Assembly (NCBI GenBank): GCA_965213525.1
Contig: OZ243889.1
Location: forward strand, 1,488,001-1,552,000
Direction: 5' to 3'
DNA: 64,000 nucleotides
Source: G965213525 sp965213525
GTDB taxonomy: Bacteria; Actinomycetota; Acidimicrobiia; Acidimicrobiales; Poriferisodalaceae
Both the position numbers and the translations under genes were made by a program. Positions 43,934 through 53,037 of the stretch are shown one piece after another. Under the pieces are notes generated by a model. It saw only the letters and a program-made list of their open reading frames with translations. It was not told the DNA's origin and did no database searches. Numbering within the stretch: the first letter of the stretch is position 1; every line of letters begins with the position of its first letter.

Positions 43934-45691
43934 ATGGCGGTGGACGACACCTGGATCGCCGACTGGCCGGTGGGCGAACGGTGGAACCACTTCACCCGGG
44001 CCAACGCGGGCGAGGTGCTGCCCACCCCGGCCACCCCGCTCGGCCAGCAGCTGTGCTGGGATCGAGGCATCATCCCCGGCTGGCGCGACGGCTACGTGCG
44101 CACCGGCAACTACGACGTCGCCGAGTTCGATCCCGAGTTCCCCGAGTGTGCAGCGTTCTTCGGTGGCTACTTCTTCATCAACCTGTCCAACGTGCGGATG
44201 CAGGGCGTCCGCAGCCCGGCGGTCACCGTCGAGCAGCTCGACCTCGCCTTCTTCGGCGACCACCCCGACGTGCCGCCCCACGTCGAGCACCCCCTCGACG
44301 AGCGCCCCGACCTCACCGCCGAGGCCGGCGAGCACCTCGGCTGGTTGATGAGCACGACGTCGTGGCCCGAGCTCGACGACGAGAAGGCCGAGACGCTGCG
44401 CCTGCGAGCCGACCGGCCCGACTTGCGATCGCTGTCCGACGCCGATCTGGTCGCCAGGGCCCGCTCGCTGCAACCCCTGCTCGCCAAGCTGTTCGAGACC
44501 CACACCATCACCTCGAGCGGCTCGGGCGTGGCGCCGGGCATCCTCGCCGCCGTCGGAGCAGCCATCGGTGATCCGTCGATCGCCATGAAGCTGGTGGCGG
44601 GCATCGGTGAGGTCGACTCGGCCGAACCGAGCTACCGCATGTGGGAGCTGTCCCGCCAGGTGGCGGCTTCTGAGGAGCTGACCGCCGCCTTCGACGCCGG
44701 CCTCGACGGGCTGTGCGACCGGTTGCGGGCGTCGGGGTCCCCTGACGCCGACGCCTTCCTCGCCGGATGGTCGGAGTTCCTCGTCGACTTCGGCTCCCGG
44801 GGGCCCAACGAGTGGGAGCTCAGCTCTGACGTGTGGGAGACCAAGCCCGCACTCGCGCTCGCCGCCCTGGACCGCACCCGCTTCCAGGACGACGCCGAGT
44901 CGCCCGCCATCCGCAACAAGCGCCGGGCCGACGAGCGGCGGCGCCTCACCACCGAGGTGCGCCAGGAGGTGGCCGACCTCGGCGACCCCGAGCTGGCCGG
45001 GCAGTTCGAGGCGGCGCTGGTGGCCGCCAGCCAGCTGGCGTTCCGGGAGCGGTCCAAGACCAACATCATCCGCGCCGTCCACGAGGTGCGCATGACCCTG
45101 CGCGAGCTCGGCCGGCGCCACGCTGAGTCGGGCGCCCTGGCCGAGTGGGCCCACGTGTGGATGCTGCTCGACGACGAGGTCGAGGCGTTCGTCGACGACC
45201 CCGCCTCGTTCACCGACACCCTCGCCGACCGCTACGGGCGCTGGCAGGAGCTGTGGCAGATCCAGCCGCCGTTCATCATCCGAGACGGGAAGGTGCCGCC
45301 GCTCACGACGTGGCGCAGGCGGGGTGAGACCCGGGCCACGGTCGCCGAGGTCGGCGATGTCCTCCAGGGCGTGCCGGGGTGCCCGGGCGTGGTGCGCGGC
45401 ATCGCCCGAGTCGTCGTCGATGCCGGCGACCCCTCTGCCCTCGAACCCGGCGACATCATGATCGCCCCGGTGACCGACCCGGCCTGGACGCCGCTGTTCA
45501 TGACTGCCGGGGGGGTCGTCGTCGACGTCGGCGGCCAGATCTCCCACGCCATCATCGTCAGCCGAGAGCTCGGCCTGCCCTGTGTCGTGTCGGCCGAGTC
45601 GGCGACCGAGCGAATCCCCGACGGCGCCCTGGTCGAGGTCGACGGCGACACCGGCCGGGTCACCGTCCTCGAGGCCCCCGCCACCGACTGA
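43934..45691 (+). CDS. PEP-utilising mobile (phosphohistidine) domain protein without ATP-grasp domain
   Basis: 585 residues. Near the N-terminus, HFTRANAGEVLPTPATPL resembles the substrate-binding region of rifampicin phosphotransferase-like enzymes. The C-terminal 75 residues are the swivelling phosphohistidine domain: DIMIAPVTDPAWTPLF, VGGQISHAIIVSRELGLPCVV with His538 as the phospho-acceptor. The ATP-grasp (pyruvate, phosphate dikinase N-terminal) module that would phosphorylate this histidine is absent, as in the PpsA subunit of phenylphosphate synthase. No partner kinase gene lies in the window. GGAGGG precedes the ATG. It heads an operon with LLM and SDR genes. Confidence 0.82.
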   Translation: MAVDDTWIADWPVGERWNHFTRANAGEVLPTPATPLGQQLCWDRGIIPGWRDGYVRTGNYDVAEFDPEFPECAAFFGGYFFINLSNVRMQGVRSPAVTVEQLDLAFFGDHPDVPPHVEHPLDERPDLTAEAGEHLGWLMSTTSWPELDDEKAETLRLRADRPDLRSLSDADLVARARSLQPLLAKLFETHTITSSGSGVAPGILAAVGAAIGDPSIAMKLVAGIGEVDSAEPSYRMWELSRQVAASEELTAAFDAGLDGLCDRLRASGSPDADAFLAGWSEFLVDFGSRGPNEWELSSDVWETKPALALAALDRTRFQDDAESPAIRNKRRADERRRLTTEVRQEVADLGDPELAGQFEAALVAASQLAFRERSKTNIIRAVHEVRMTLRELGRRHAESGALAEWAHVWMLLDDEVEAFVDDPASFTDTLADRYGRWQELWQIQPPFIIRDGKVPPLTTWRRRGETRATVAEVGDVLQGVPGCPGVVRGIARVVVDAGDPSALEPGDIMIAPVTDPAWTPLFMTAGGVVVDVGGQISHAIIVSRELGLPCVVSAESATERIPDGALVEVDGDTGRVTVLEAPATD

Positions 45692-45699
45692 GGAGCATC

Positions 45700-46674
45700 G
45701 TGGCCCATCACCCCTTCCGCTTCGGACTGCAGTACTTCAACCCACCCGACGCCGCCACCTGGCGCGACAAGGTGCACGCCGCCGAGGACGCCGGCTACGA
45801 CGTGTTCAGCCTGGCCGACCACTACCTCGGCCCGGGCCCCGCCGCCGAGGCGGCGTCGCACCAACCCCAGACCGTGGCGGCCATCCCCGCCATGGCCACC
45901 GTCGCCGCGCTCACCGAGCGCATCAAGGTCGGCAGCCGGGTGATGTGCGTGGACTACCACCACCCCGCCGTGCTGGCCATGCAGCTGGCGACCATCGAGA
46001 TGCTCTCGGAGGGTCGACTGGAGGCCGGGTTCGGCGCCGGGTGGATCAAGAGCGAGTACGAGGCCCTCGGCGTCGAGTGGCAGCGGGCCGGGGTGCGCAT
46101 CGACAAGCTCGTCGAGGTGGTCGAGCTGGCCCGGGCCTGGTTCACCGGCGCCGAGCTCGACATCGACGGCACCCACGTCCACGCCTCGGACATGGCGGCC
46201 ATCCCCCGCTCGCCCCGTGCCGACGGCCCGCCGATCATGCTCGGCGGCGGCTCGCCCCGGGTGCTGCGCACCGCCGGGCGCATCGCCGACATCGTGTCGA
46301 TCAACTTCGACAACTCCGAGGGCAAGATCGGCGCCCGGGGCATCGGGTCGGGCACCGCGGACGGCACCGCCGCCAAGGTGGACTGGATCCGTGAGGGGGC
46401 CGGCGACCGCTTCGAGGACCTCGAGATCGAGATCGGTGGGTACTTCACCGCCGTCACCGATGCGCGGGACGCCACCCTGGCCGCCATGGCCAAGGGGTTC
46501 GGGATGGACACCGAGACCTTCGACGCCTACCCGCACGCCTTCGTCGGGTCCGTCGACCGGATCTGTGAGCTGCTCGAGGAGCGGCGTGAGCGCTACGGCA
46601 TCAACTACGTGACCGTGTCGGGCAAGCTGCTGGACGACTTCGCCCCGGTCGTTGAGAAGATGACCGGGAAGTGA
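45700..46674 (+). CDS. LLM class F420-dependent oxidoreductase (TIGR03621-like)
   Basis: 324 residues. HPFRFGLQYFNPPDAATWRD, YDVFSLADHY, SRVMCVDYHHPAVLAMQ, GRLEAGFGAGWIKSEYEALG and PPIMLGGGSPRVLRTA are typical of the F420-dependent subgroup found in mycobacteria and relatives. The GTG at 45700 follows AGGAG that is part of the preceding gene's stop region, with an 8-nt gap. Probably reduces or oxidises an intermediate shared with the neighbouring SDR. Confidence 0.88.
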   Translation: MAHHPFRFGLQYFNPPDAATWRDKVHAAEDAGYDVFSLADHYLGPGPAAEAASHQPQTVAAIPAMATVAALTERIKVGSRVMCVDYHHPAVLAMQLATIEMLSEGRLEAGFGAGWIKSEYEALGVEWQRAGVRIDKLVEVVELARAWFTGAELDIDGTHVHASDMAAIPRSPRADGPPIMLGGGSPRVLRTAGRIADIVSINFDNSEGKIGARGIGSGTADGTAAKVDWIREGAGDRFEDLEIEIGGYFTAVTDARDATLAAMAKGFGMDTETFDAYPHAFVGSVDRICELLEERRERYGINYVTVSGKLLDDFAPVVEKMTGK

Positions 46675-46678
46675 GTCG

Positions 46679-47488
46679 ATGAGCGGCGCGATGAGCGACA
46701 AGATCGCCGTGGTGACCGGGTCGAGCCGGGGCATCGGGCGGGGCACCGCGGTCGCCCTCGGCGAGCAGGGCGCCACCGTCTATGTGACGGGCCGCAGCAC
46801 CGGTGACGGCGAGCTGACGATCGACTCGGCGGCGGCGGCCGTCGACGAGGCCGGGGGCACCGGGGTGCCCGTGCGGGTCGACCACGGCGAGGACGATCAG
46901 GTCGCCGCCCTGTTCGCCCGGGTGCGAGACGATCACGGGCGTCTCGACCTGCTCGTCAACAACGTCTACAAGATCCCCGACCCCCCGGCGTGGGGCGGTG
47001 GCTTCTGGGACCACCCGGTCTCGGTGTGGGACGACCAGGTCGGCATCGGCTTGCGGGCCCACTACGTGGCCTCCTGGCACGCCGCCGAGCTGCTGTTCGC
47101 CGCCGCGCCGGGGTCGGTGATCGTCAACGTGTCGTCACCGGGCGGGCAGAGCTACCACTTCAGCTCGTCCTACGGCGCCGGCAAGGCGGGGCTGGATCGC
47201 CTCACCGCCGACATGGCCCTCGAGCTCGAACCCAAGGGCGTCGCCGCCTGCGTGCTGTACCCGGGCTCGGTGGCCACCGAGTTCATCCGCGCCGCCGCCG
47301 GCGAGCGCGGCACCGACCTCGACGAGGCCCAGACCCCCCTCGGTGTCGGCCGCGCCGCGGTCGCCTTGGCCATGGCCCCCGACGTGATGGACCGCTCGGG
47401 CTCGATCCAATGGGTCGAGGACCTTTCGCGCGAGTTCGACGTGCGCGACGAACGGGGCCGCCACGCCCCCGCCTACCCCCGCCGCTGA
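46679..47488 (+). CDS. SDR family oxidoreductase (DHRS1-like)
   Basis: 269 residues. The NAD(P) loop is VTGSSRGIGRG; the usual NNAG is replaced by NNVYK, as in DHRS1-type SDRs. The catalytic serine lies in NVSSPGG and the YxxxK pair in SSYGAGKAGLDRL. It is the last gene of a three-gene operon, starting 4 nt after the LLM stop. ATG 46679 and ATG 46691 are both possible starts. It converges on the E2 gene. Confidence 0.88.
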   Translation: MSGAMSDKIAVVTGSSRGIGRGTAVALGEQGATVYVTGRSTGDGELTIDSAAAAVDEAGGTGVPVRVDHGEDDQVAALFARVRDDHGRLDLLVNNVYKIPDPPAWGGGFWDHPVSVWDDQVGIGLRAHYVASWHAAELLFAAAPGSVIVNVSSPGGQSYHFSSSYGAGKAGLDRLTADMALELEPKGVAACVLYPGSVATEFIRAAAGERGTDLDEAQTPLGVGRAAVALAMAPDVMDRSGSIQWVEDLSREFDVRDERGRHAPAYPRR

Positions 47489-47564
47489 CCCAGCGGCCGG
47501 ACCCCCCAGCCTCCCGCCGACGGCGAGGCTGTGTCTGAGGCGGCGTGGCGACGCCACCGACGTC

Positions 47565-49184
47565 TCAGGCGCCGACGGCTGCGAGGTGGCGCACGACGCT
47601 GCGGGCGAACTCGGCGGCGGGGGCGCCGTCGAAGGCCCGGTGGTCCCAGGTGAGGCTGAGGGTGAGCTTGGTGGCACGACGGATGCCGTCGTCGGTCCAC
47701 TCGGCCTCGTCACGCAGCCGACCGACGCCGAGGATGGCGGTGTTCGGGGGGTTGATCACCGGGGTGAAGCCGTCGACGCCGAACATGCCCAACGCCGTGA
47801 CGGAGAACGTGCCCCCCTCCATCTCGGCCAGCTGCAGCTTGCCGGCCCGGGCGGCGGTGGCCAACCGGCTCGTCTCAGACGCCAGCTCGACGAGGTCACG
47901 CCGGGCGGTGTCACGAACCACCGGCACGACGAGGCCGCCGTCGAGGGCGACGGCCAAGCCGACGTGGACGTCGGGCAGGTGGGCGACCCCGTCGGCGGTG
48001 ATCTGGCTGTTCACGTGCGGGTGCTCGCCGAGCGCGGCGGCGACCGCGGCGATGACGTAGTCGGTGAAGCCCGGCACGACCTCGTCGCCGGCGGCCTTGC
48101 GGGCCGAACGGTCGGCCACCACCGCCCGCATGTCGGCGTCGGTGAACAGGGTGAGCTGGGCCATCTCGGCGAGCGAGGCGTGCATGCGCTGGGCGATCGT
48201 GCCGCGCATGCCCGTGAGCGGCACGACCTCGGTGGGGGTCTGGGTCAGACCCGCCGGAGGTGACGACGGGGCTGCGCCGCTCGAACCCGAACCCCCGGCG
48301 CGCAGGCGAGCCAGCTCGGCCAGTGCGGCGCGGACGTGGGCGGCGACGTCGTCACGGGTGATCCGGGGATCGGCCCCAGAGGGAGCGACCTGGGTGAGAT
48401 CGACCCCGACGAGATCGGCGAGCTGGCGGGCAGCGATCGTGGCCGGCACGCCCGCCCCGACACCCGCCCCGTCACCGGTCACGCCACCGGTCACGCCACC
48501 TGCGGCGGGCGCGGCTGCACCCACCGCCCCGGTTCCGGCGGATGCTGACCGGGCGTCTCCGGCGGCATCGGCGGCCTCGACGTCGGCGGCGGTGATCCGC
48601 CCCCCGGGCCCGGTGCCGACCACCCGGGTCAGCTCGACGCCCAGATCGGCAGCCATCCGCTTGGCGTAGGGGGAGGCCAGCAGGCGGCCGTCGGCGGCGC
48701 GGTTCGCCACGTCGGCCCCGCCCGCCCGGACCTCGGCGGCGCCGACGCCCGCTGCGCCCGACCCGTTGGTCGTAGCGCTCGACCCGGCGCCGGCGGCGGC
48801 GGTGACGGGAGCATCGGAGGACGGCGCGGATGCTCCGGGTGCGGCCGCCGAGCGGGAGGTGGCGGCGTCGGCGGCCGAAGCGACCTCAGGACCACCGGCG
48901 GCCGGAGCGGCGCCCGCCGTGGCGTCGCCGCCCGACGGCGGCGCTTCGCCCTCGGCGAGGATCCAGGCGATGGTCTCACCACAGGCGTAGGTCTCGCCCA
49001 CCTCGCCGGTCACGTGGAGGCGCCCCGAGGAGGACGCCTCGACCTCGGTCTCGACCTTGTCGGTCTCGATGAGCAGCACGGGTCGCCCGCCGGTGACGTC
49101 ATCGCCGTCCCCGGCCAGCCACTCGCGGATCGTGCCCGCCTCCATCGTCAGACCCAGCTTGGGCATCCTGAACTCGACGGCCAT
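47565..49184 (-). CDS. Dihydrolipoamide acyltransferase E2 (AcoC/PdhC-type) with two subunit-binding domains
   Basis: 539 residues. The lipoyl domain (1-80) carries the lipoylated Lys43 in ETDKVETE. A long Ala/Gly/Ser linker leads to a peripheral subunit-binding domain (about 168-206, SPYAKRMAADLGVEL...GRITAADV). A second PSBD-like unit (about 248-286, ARQLADLVGVDL...RITRDDV) follows. The catalytic domain ends with LTWDHRAFDGAPAAEF. It should transfer the acyl group from E1 to CoA. It starts 1 nt after the AcoX stop. No E3 gene is in the window, so E3 must be shared from elsewhere. Confidence 0.9.
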   Translation of the reverse strand: MAVEFRMPKLGLTMEAGTIREWLAGDGDDVTGGRPVLLIETDKVETEVEASSSGRLHVTGEVGETYACGETIAWILAEGEAPPSGGDATAGAAPAAGGPEVASAADAATSRSAAAPGASAPSSDAPVTAAAGAGSSATTNGSGAAGVGAAEVRAGGADVANRAADGRLLASPYAKRMAADLGVELTRVVGTGPGGRITAADVEAADAAGDARSASAGTGAVGAAAPAAGGVTGGVTGDGAGVGAGVPATIAARQLADLVGVDLTQVAPSGADPRITRDDVAAHVRAALAELARLRAGGSGSSGAAPSSPPAGLTQTPTEVVPLTGMRGTIAQRMHASLAEMAQLTLFTDADMRAVVADRSARKAAGDEVVPGFTDYVIAAVAAALGEHPHVNSQITADGVAHLPDVHVGLAVALDGGLVVPVVRDTARRDLVELASETSRLATAARAGKLQLAEMEGGTFSVTALGMFGVDGFTPVINPPNTAILGVGRLRDEAEWTDDGIRRATKLTLSLTWDHRAFDGAPAAEFARSVVRHLAAVGA

Positions 49185-49185
49185 G

Positions 49186-50163
49186 TCACTCCTCGTCGTC
49201 GGTGGGCATCGATGCCGCCAGCGCCGCAGCGACATCGATGACCCGGGGTCCGTCACGGCACAGCTCGAGATGCGCCCGCTCGCCGTCGTTCAGGACGGCG
49301 TCGCGCTCACCGTCGAAGGCGAGCACCCCCGGCCCGACCAGCTCGGCGGTATCGCCCACGGCGAGACGGCGCACGGTCTGCACCCTCAGATCGGCGTACC
49401 GGCCCGGCGCCATCGGCACGCGGCGCAGCCGCCCGTTCGACGACCCGAGCACCACGTGCACGGCGCCGTCGTCGTCTCGTCGACAGGGCGCCACCGCAGC
49501 GACGATCGCAGAGAGGCCGATGGCGTCGGGTTCGGCGATGCAGGCCACGACCTCGCGCAGGCGCTCAGGTTCCCACACCGCCCGGCTGGCCGTGAACCGC
49601 CCGGTGACCAGGGCGACGTCGACCAACGCCAGGTCCCGGCGCCCGCTCGCCAGGGTGACCCGCAGCACCTTCGACGCGGTCGACACCGTGGCGATGTCGA
49701 CGCGCCCGGCGGCCACGCGTCCGGCTGCCTCGCCCGCCACGGTGGCCTCGACGAAGCGGGGGAACACGTTGTTGGTCCCCGTCGACACCGCCACCAGCGG
49801 GGCGTCGGGCCAACCGGTGGCGACGTCGCGGTGGGTGCCGTCGCCGCCGAGCACGACCACGGCGCCGACCTCGGCGTCTCGCAGCCTCTCGGCGGCCTGG
49901 GCGGAGTCGCGCCCGGTGTCGGTCACCGCCTGATCGAGGATCGAGCAGCGGGCTTCGACGGGCAGACCGGCGATGGCTCGCTCGGCCAGGCGGCGCTGAT
50001 CGCCGCTCAGGATCACCTCGGTCGCGCCGCCCTCAGCGGCGCCGATCACCGCCCGGCGGATCACCCCGACCTTGGCCATGTCCGACGTCGGGGAGGCCTC
50101 GGCCACCAGGCGGCGGATGTCTCGGCCTGCGGCGGGGTTGGCGATCACACCGACGACGGGCAC
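49186..50163 (-). CDS. AcoX-like ATP-NAD kinase family protein
   Basis: 325 residues. VGVIANPAAGRDIRRLVA, the diacylglycerol/NAD-kinase nucleotide motif VVLGGDGTHRDV and STGTNNVFPRF match AcoX, encoded in acetoin dehydrogenase operons of many bacteria. Its reaction is not established; an NAD-kinase-like role is inferred from the fold. Its place between E1beta and E2 is the classic aco gene order and is the main reason to call the complex acetoin-like. GTG 50163 lies 9 nt after the E1beta stop. Confidence 0.85.
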   Translation of the reverse strand: MPVVGVIANPAAGRDIRRLVAEASPTSDMAKVGVIRRAVIGAAEGGATEVILSGDQRRLAERAIAGLPVEARCSILDQAVTDTGRDSAQAAERLRDAEVGAVVVLGGDGTHRDVATGWPDAPLVAVSTGTNNVFPRFVEATVAGEAAGRVAAGRVDIATVSTASKVLRVTLASGRRDLALVDVALVTGRFTASRAVWEPERLREVVACIAEPDAIGLSAIVAAVAPCRRDDDGAVHVVLGSSNGRLRRVPMAPGRYADLRVQTVRRLAVGDTAELVGPGVLAFDGERDAVLNDGERAHLELCRDGPRVIDVAAALAASMPTDDEE

Positions 50164-50172
50164 GCAGCGGGC

Positions 50173-51198
50173 TCAGGCGCCGGGGGCGGGGCGGCCGAGC
50201 AGCTCGGTGACCCCGGCCGCGATGCGCTTGGCGTCGGGGATGTAGTTGGCCTCGAGCACGGGGCTGAACGGAACCGGCGAGAACGGCGCCGCCACCCGGG
50301 CGACCGGCGCGTCGAGGTGGTCGAACGCCTCCTCTTGCACCTGGGCGGCGATCTCGGCACCGATGCCCCCGAAGCGGACCGCCTCGTGCACCACCAGGAT
50401 GCGATGGGTCCGCCGGGCCGAGGCCACGATGGTGTCTGAGTCGAGGGGCTGGAGGGTGCGGGGGTCGATCACCTCGCACTCGATGCCGTCCTCGGCCAGC
50501 TTCTTGGCCGCCTTGGTGGCCTCGTCGACCATGCGACCCACGGCCACGATCGTCACGTCCTCACCGGGGCGCACGACGTTGGCCACCCCGAGGGGCACGG
50601 CGTACAGCTCCTCGGGCACCGGGCCGGTCGAGCCGAGCAGCCGCTTGTTCTTGACCATCACCGTGGGGTTGTCCTCACGGATGCAGCTGACCATCAGCCC
50701 CTTCATGTCGTAGGGGTTGGACGGTAGGACGACCTTGAGCCCCGGGATGTGGCACAGCAGCGCCTCGAGGCTCTGGCTGTGCTGGGCCGCGGCGGACAGC
50801 CCCCCGCCCCCGCCGGTGGTGATGGTGAGGGGGATGCGGGCCGAGCCGCCGAACATGTACTTCAGCTTGGCGGCCTGGTTCACGATCTGGTCGAAGGCGA
50901 CACAGATGAAGTCCATGAACATGATGTCGACGATGGGCCGCAGCCCGTTCACGGCTGCGCCGACGCCAAGGCCCACGATGGCCTGCTCGCTGATGGGCGT
51001 GTCGACGACGCGCCGCTCGCCGAACTCCTTTTGCAACCCCGAGAACGTGCCGAACACCCCGCCGAAGGCGGCGACGTCCTCGCCGGCGACGAACACGTCG
51101 GGGTCTTCTCGCATGCACTGCCGGACGGCCTCGTTGAAGGCCATGACGTAGCTCAGCTCGCGGGTCTCGGTCTCGGCGGGGGCCTCCGTCGTGGTCAT
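50173..51198 (-). CDS. 2-oxoacid/acetoin dehydrogenase E1 component, beta subunit
   Basis: 341 residues, transketolase-type pyrimidine-binding and C-terminal domains. VFVAGEDVAAFGGVFG, VVDTPISEQAIVGLGVGAA, GLRPIVDIMFMDF and VIDPRTLQPLD are hallmarks. With the alpha subunit it forms the TPP-dependent E1 that cleaves a 2-oxoacid or acetoin. Its ATG overlaps the alpha subunit stop by 4 nt (ATGA). Confidence 0.93.
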   Translation of the reverse strand: MTTTEAPAETETRELSYVMAFNEAVRQCMREDPDVFVAGEDVAAFGGVFGTFSGLQKEFGERRVVDTPISEQAIVGLGVGAAVNGLRPIVDIMFMDFICVAFDQIVNQAAKLKYMFGGSARIPLTITTGGGGGLSAAAQHSQSLEALLCHIPGLKVVLPSNPYDMKGLMVSCIREDNPTVMVKNKRLLGSTGPVPEELYAVPLGVANVVRPGEDVTIVAVGRMVDEATKAAKKLAEDGIECEVIDPRTLQPLDSDTIVASARRTHRILVVHEAVRFGGIGAEIAAQVQEEAFDHLDAPVARVAAPFSPVPFSPVLEANYIPDAKRIAAGVTELLGRPAPGA

Positions 51199-52193
51199 GC
51201 CCCCACCTCCACGGCGTCGGCGAGCGGTTCGGAGTACACGTCTTGGGTCACCGCCGAGGGGTCTGGCGTGGGGCTGTCCTCGGCGAAGGCGATGGCGGCC
51301 TCGATGTCAGCGGCGATCTCGTCCCACACGCCGCGCAGCTCGTCGGCCTCGGCGACACCGGCGTCGATCATGCGGGCCTCGAGCGCCTTGATGGCGTCGC
51401 GCTCCTTCCAGAGGTCGACCTCGTCGTCGGTGCGGTACTTCAGACCGAGGTTCTGCACGCCGTGGTGGTTGTAGTACCGGTAGGTCTTGGCCTCGATCAG
51501 GGTGGGCCCCGCGCCCTCGCGGGCCCGGCTGACCGCCTCGGTGGCGGCCTCCCACACCCCCACGGCGTCCATGCCGTCGACCATCACGCCAGGGATGCCG
51601 TAGCCGGCGGCCCGATCGATGATGTCGGTGATGCGCATCGTCTTGTCCCGTGGCGTGAACTCGCCGTACTCGTTGTTCTCACACACCAGCACGACGGGCA
51701 GGTCGAGGGCTGCGGCCATGTTGGCCGCCTCGTGGAAGGCGCCGATGTTGGTGGCCCCGTCGCCGAAGAAGGCCGCAGCCACGTTGCCGTCGCCTCGGTA
51801 GTTGTTGGCGAACGCCGCACCTACCGCGATCGGCGAACCGGCCCCGACGATGCCGTTGGCGCCGAGCATCCCGAGGTCGAGGTCACTGATGTGCATCGAG
51901 CCGCCACGGCCCTTGCAGTACCCGGTGGCCTTGCCCATCAGTTCGGCCATCATCTTGTTGAAGTCACCGCCCTTGGCCACCAGGTGCCCGTGGCCCCGGT
52001 GGGTGGAGGTGATCTGGTCGTCATCGGTGAGGGCGACGCACACCCCCGCGGCCACGGCCTCCTGGCCGACGTAGAGGTGCAAGAACCCGGGCAGCTTGGC
52101 GCCCTCGGCCAGCTTGCCGGCGGCCTCTTCGAACAGCCGGATGCGGATCATCCGGCGATGCAGGTCGTGCAGGATGTCATCGGTCGGTTCCAC
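51195..52193 (-). CDS. 2-oxoacid/acetoin dehydrogenase E1 component, alpha subunit (TPP-dependent)
   Basis: 332 residues. The TPP motif runs from GDGATNIGAFHEAANM to LVCENN, and RGHGHLVAKGGDF and GRGGSMHISD are conserved. The GTG at 52193 has GAGGAG upstream and lies 16 bp after the ThuA gene. The protein is closer in architecture to the AcoA/PdhA (heterotetramer) type than to homodimeric AceE. The specific substrate, acetoin or a branched or modified 2-oxoacid, cannot be read from sequence. Confidence 0.92.
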   Translation of the reverse strand: MEPTDDILHDLHRRMIRIRLFEEAAGKLAEGAKLPGFLHLYVGQEAVAAGVCVALTDDDQITSTHRGHGHLVAKGGDFNKMMAELMGKATGYCKGRGGSMHISDLDLGMLGANGIVGAGSPIAVGAAFANNYRGDGNVAAAFFGDGATNIGAFHEAANMAAALDLPVVLVCENNEYGEFTPRDKTMRITDIIDRAAGYGIPGVMVDGMDAVGVWEAATEAVSRAREGAGPTLIEAKTYRYYNHHGVQNLGLKYRTDDEVDLWKERDAIKALEARMIDAGVAEADELRGVWDEIAADIEAAIAFAEDSPTPDPSAVTQDVYSEPLADAVEVGA

Positions 52194-52209
52194 GTGTGCT
52201 CCTCGTCCT

Positions 52210-53037
52210 CTACGTCTCGACAGCGGCCGGTTCGACGGACCCCTGGGCGCCGGTCGCACCCATAGCCCAGCGGATGCCCCGACGCAGCAGCTCGTGGTAT
52301 TGGGGCACCTCCCAGGAGCAACGCTCGATCTGGGGGTAGTAGTCCACCACGGGTGCCATGTCCCAGTGGCCCCGGCAGTGACCGAGGGTGTTGTAGAGCA
52401 CCGCGCCCTGCCCGAGGGGCCGCAGGTACGACACGAGGTGGCTGCCGTCGCCATCGTGCCAGTCGGCCTCGGCGAAACCGGTCGCCTCGCCGGACCAGCG
52501 GGTGACGAGCAGCGGCTCGAGCTCGTCGGCGTGGTGCAGCTCCATCAGGTAGAGCTCGTCGTCGGTCTCGAAGGGCTCGATGCCGGCCACCAGCCAGTGG
52601 TCCTCGTCGGCGACGGTGACCGGGTACGGCTGGATCGGCGGGTGGGCGACGAACTGGCTGCCGAGCGTCTCGGCCCACGTGGGGAAGATGCGCGGAGCCT
52701 CGACCCCGTTCGGGCGGGGCAGATCGAGCGCGGCGTTGGTGCCGTGCAGGGCCAGCCACCGGCCCCCGGCGCGCACCCACTCGGCGGTGGCTCGCTGGGC
52801 CGCCTCGCTGGGACGGACGTCGCAGGTGTAGCTGACGAGGAAGGCCGAGCTCGACAGCGCCTCGGTGTCCTCGTAGTCGGCACAGACCCGCACCCTCACG
52901 TGGGGGTGCTCGCCGAGCAGGTCGAGCAGCTGGCGGCGGGCGTAGTCGATGTCGTGGAAGCGCCCCCCGGCGACCAGGGTGGCGTCGACCCTGGACGGCC
53001 GGCTGCCATCGGTGCCAGCGCCCTCACCGGCCAGCAT
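52210..53037 (-). CDS. ThuA-like (trehalose utilisation) domain protein
   Basis: 275 residues of the ThuA/class I glutamine amidotransferase-like fold: LVAGGRFHDIDYARRQLL, AFLVSYTCDVRP, GGRWLALHGTNAALD, SQFVAHPPIQPYPVTV and GQGAVLYNTLGHCRGHWD. ThuA-type proteins are linked to sugar or polyol catabolism; the reaction is poorly defined. The ATG overlaps the preceding SDR stop (TGATG). It lies inside a seven-gene operon with an acetoin-like dehydrogenase, an unusual setting. Confidence 0.85.
   Translation of the reverse strand: MLAGEGAGTDGSRPSRVDATLVAGGRFHDIDYARRQLLDLLGEHPHVRVRVCADYEDTEALSSSAFLVSYTCDVRPSEAAQRATAEWVRAGGRWLALHGTNAALDLPRPNGVEAPRIFPTWAETLGSQFVAHPPIQPYPVTVADEDHWLVAGIEPFETDDELYLMELHHADELEPLLVTRWSGEATGFAEADWHDGDGSHLVSYLRPLGQGAVLYNTLGHCRGHWDMAPVVDYYPQIERCSWEVPQYHELLRRGIRWAMGATGAQGSVEPAAVET

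Noticed and set aside
41494..44571. A 1025-codon open frame on the plus strand
   Set aside because: It lies antisense to the molybdopterin oxidoreductase, whose motifs are unmistakable. The translated frame is His/Gly/Arg/Val-rich with no motif, as expected for a shadow in GC-rich DNA.
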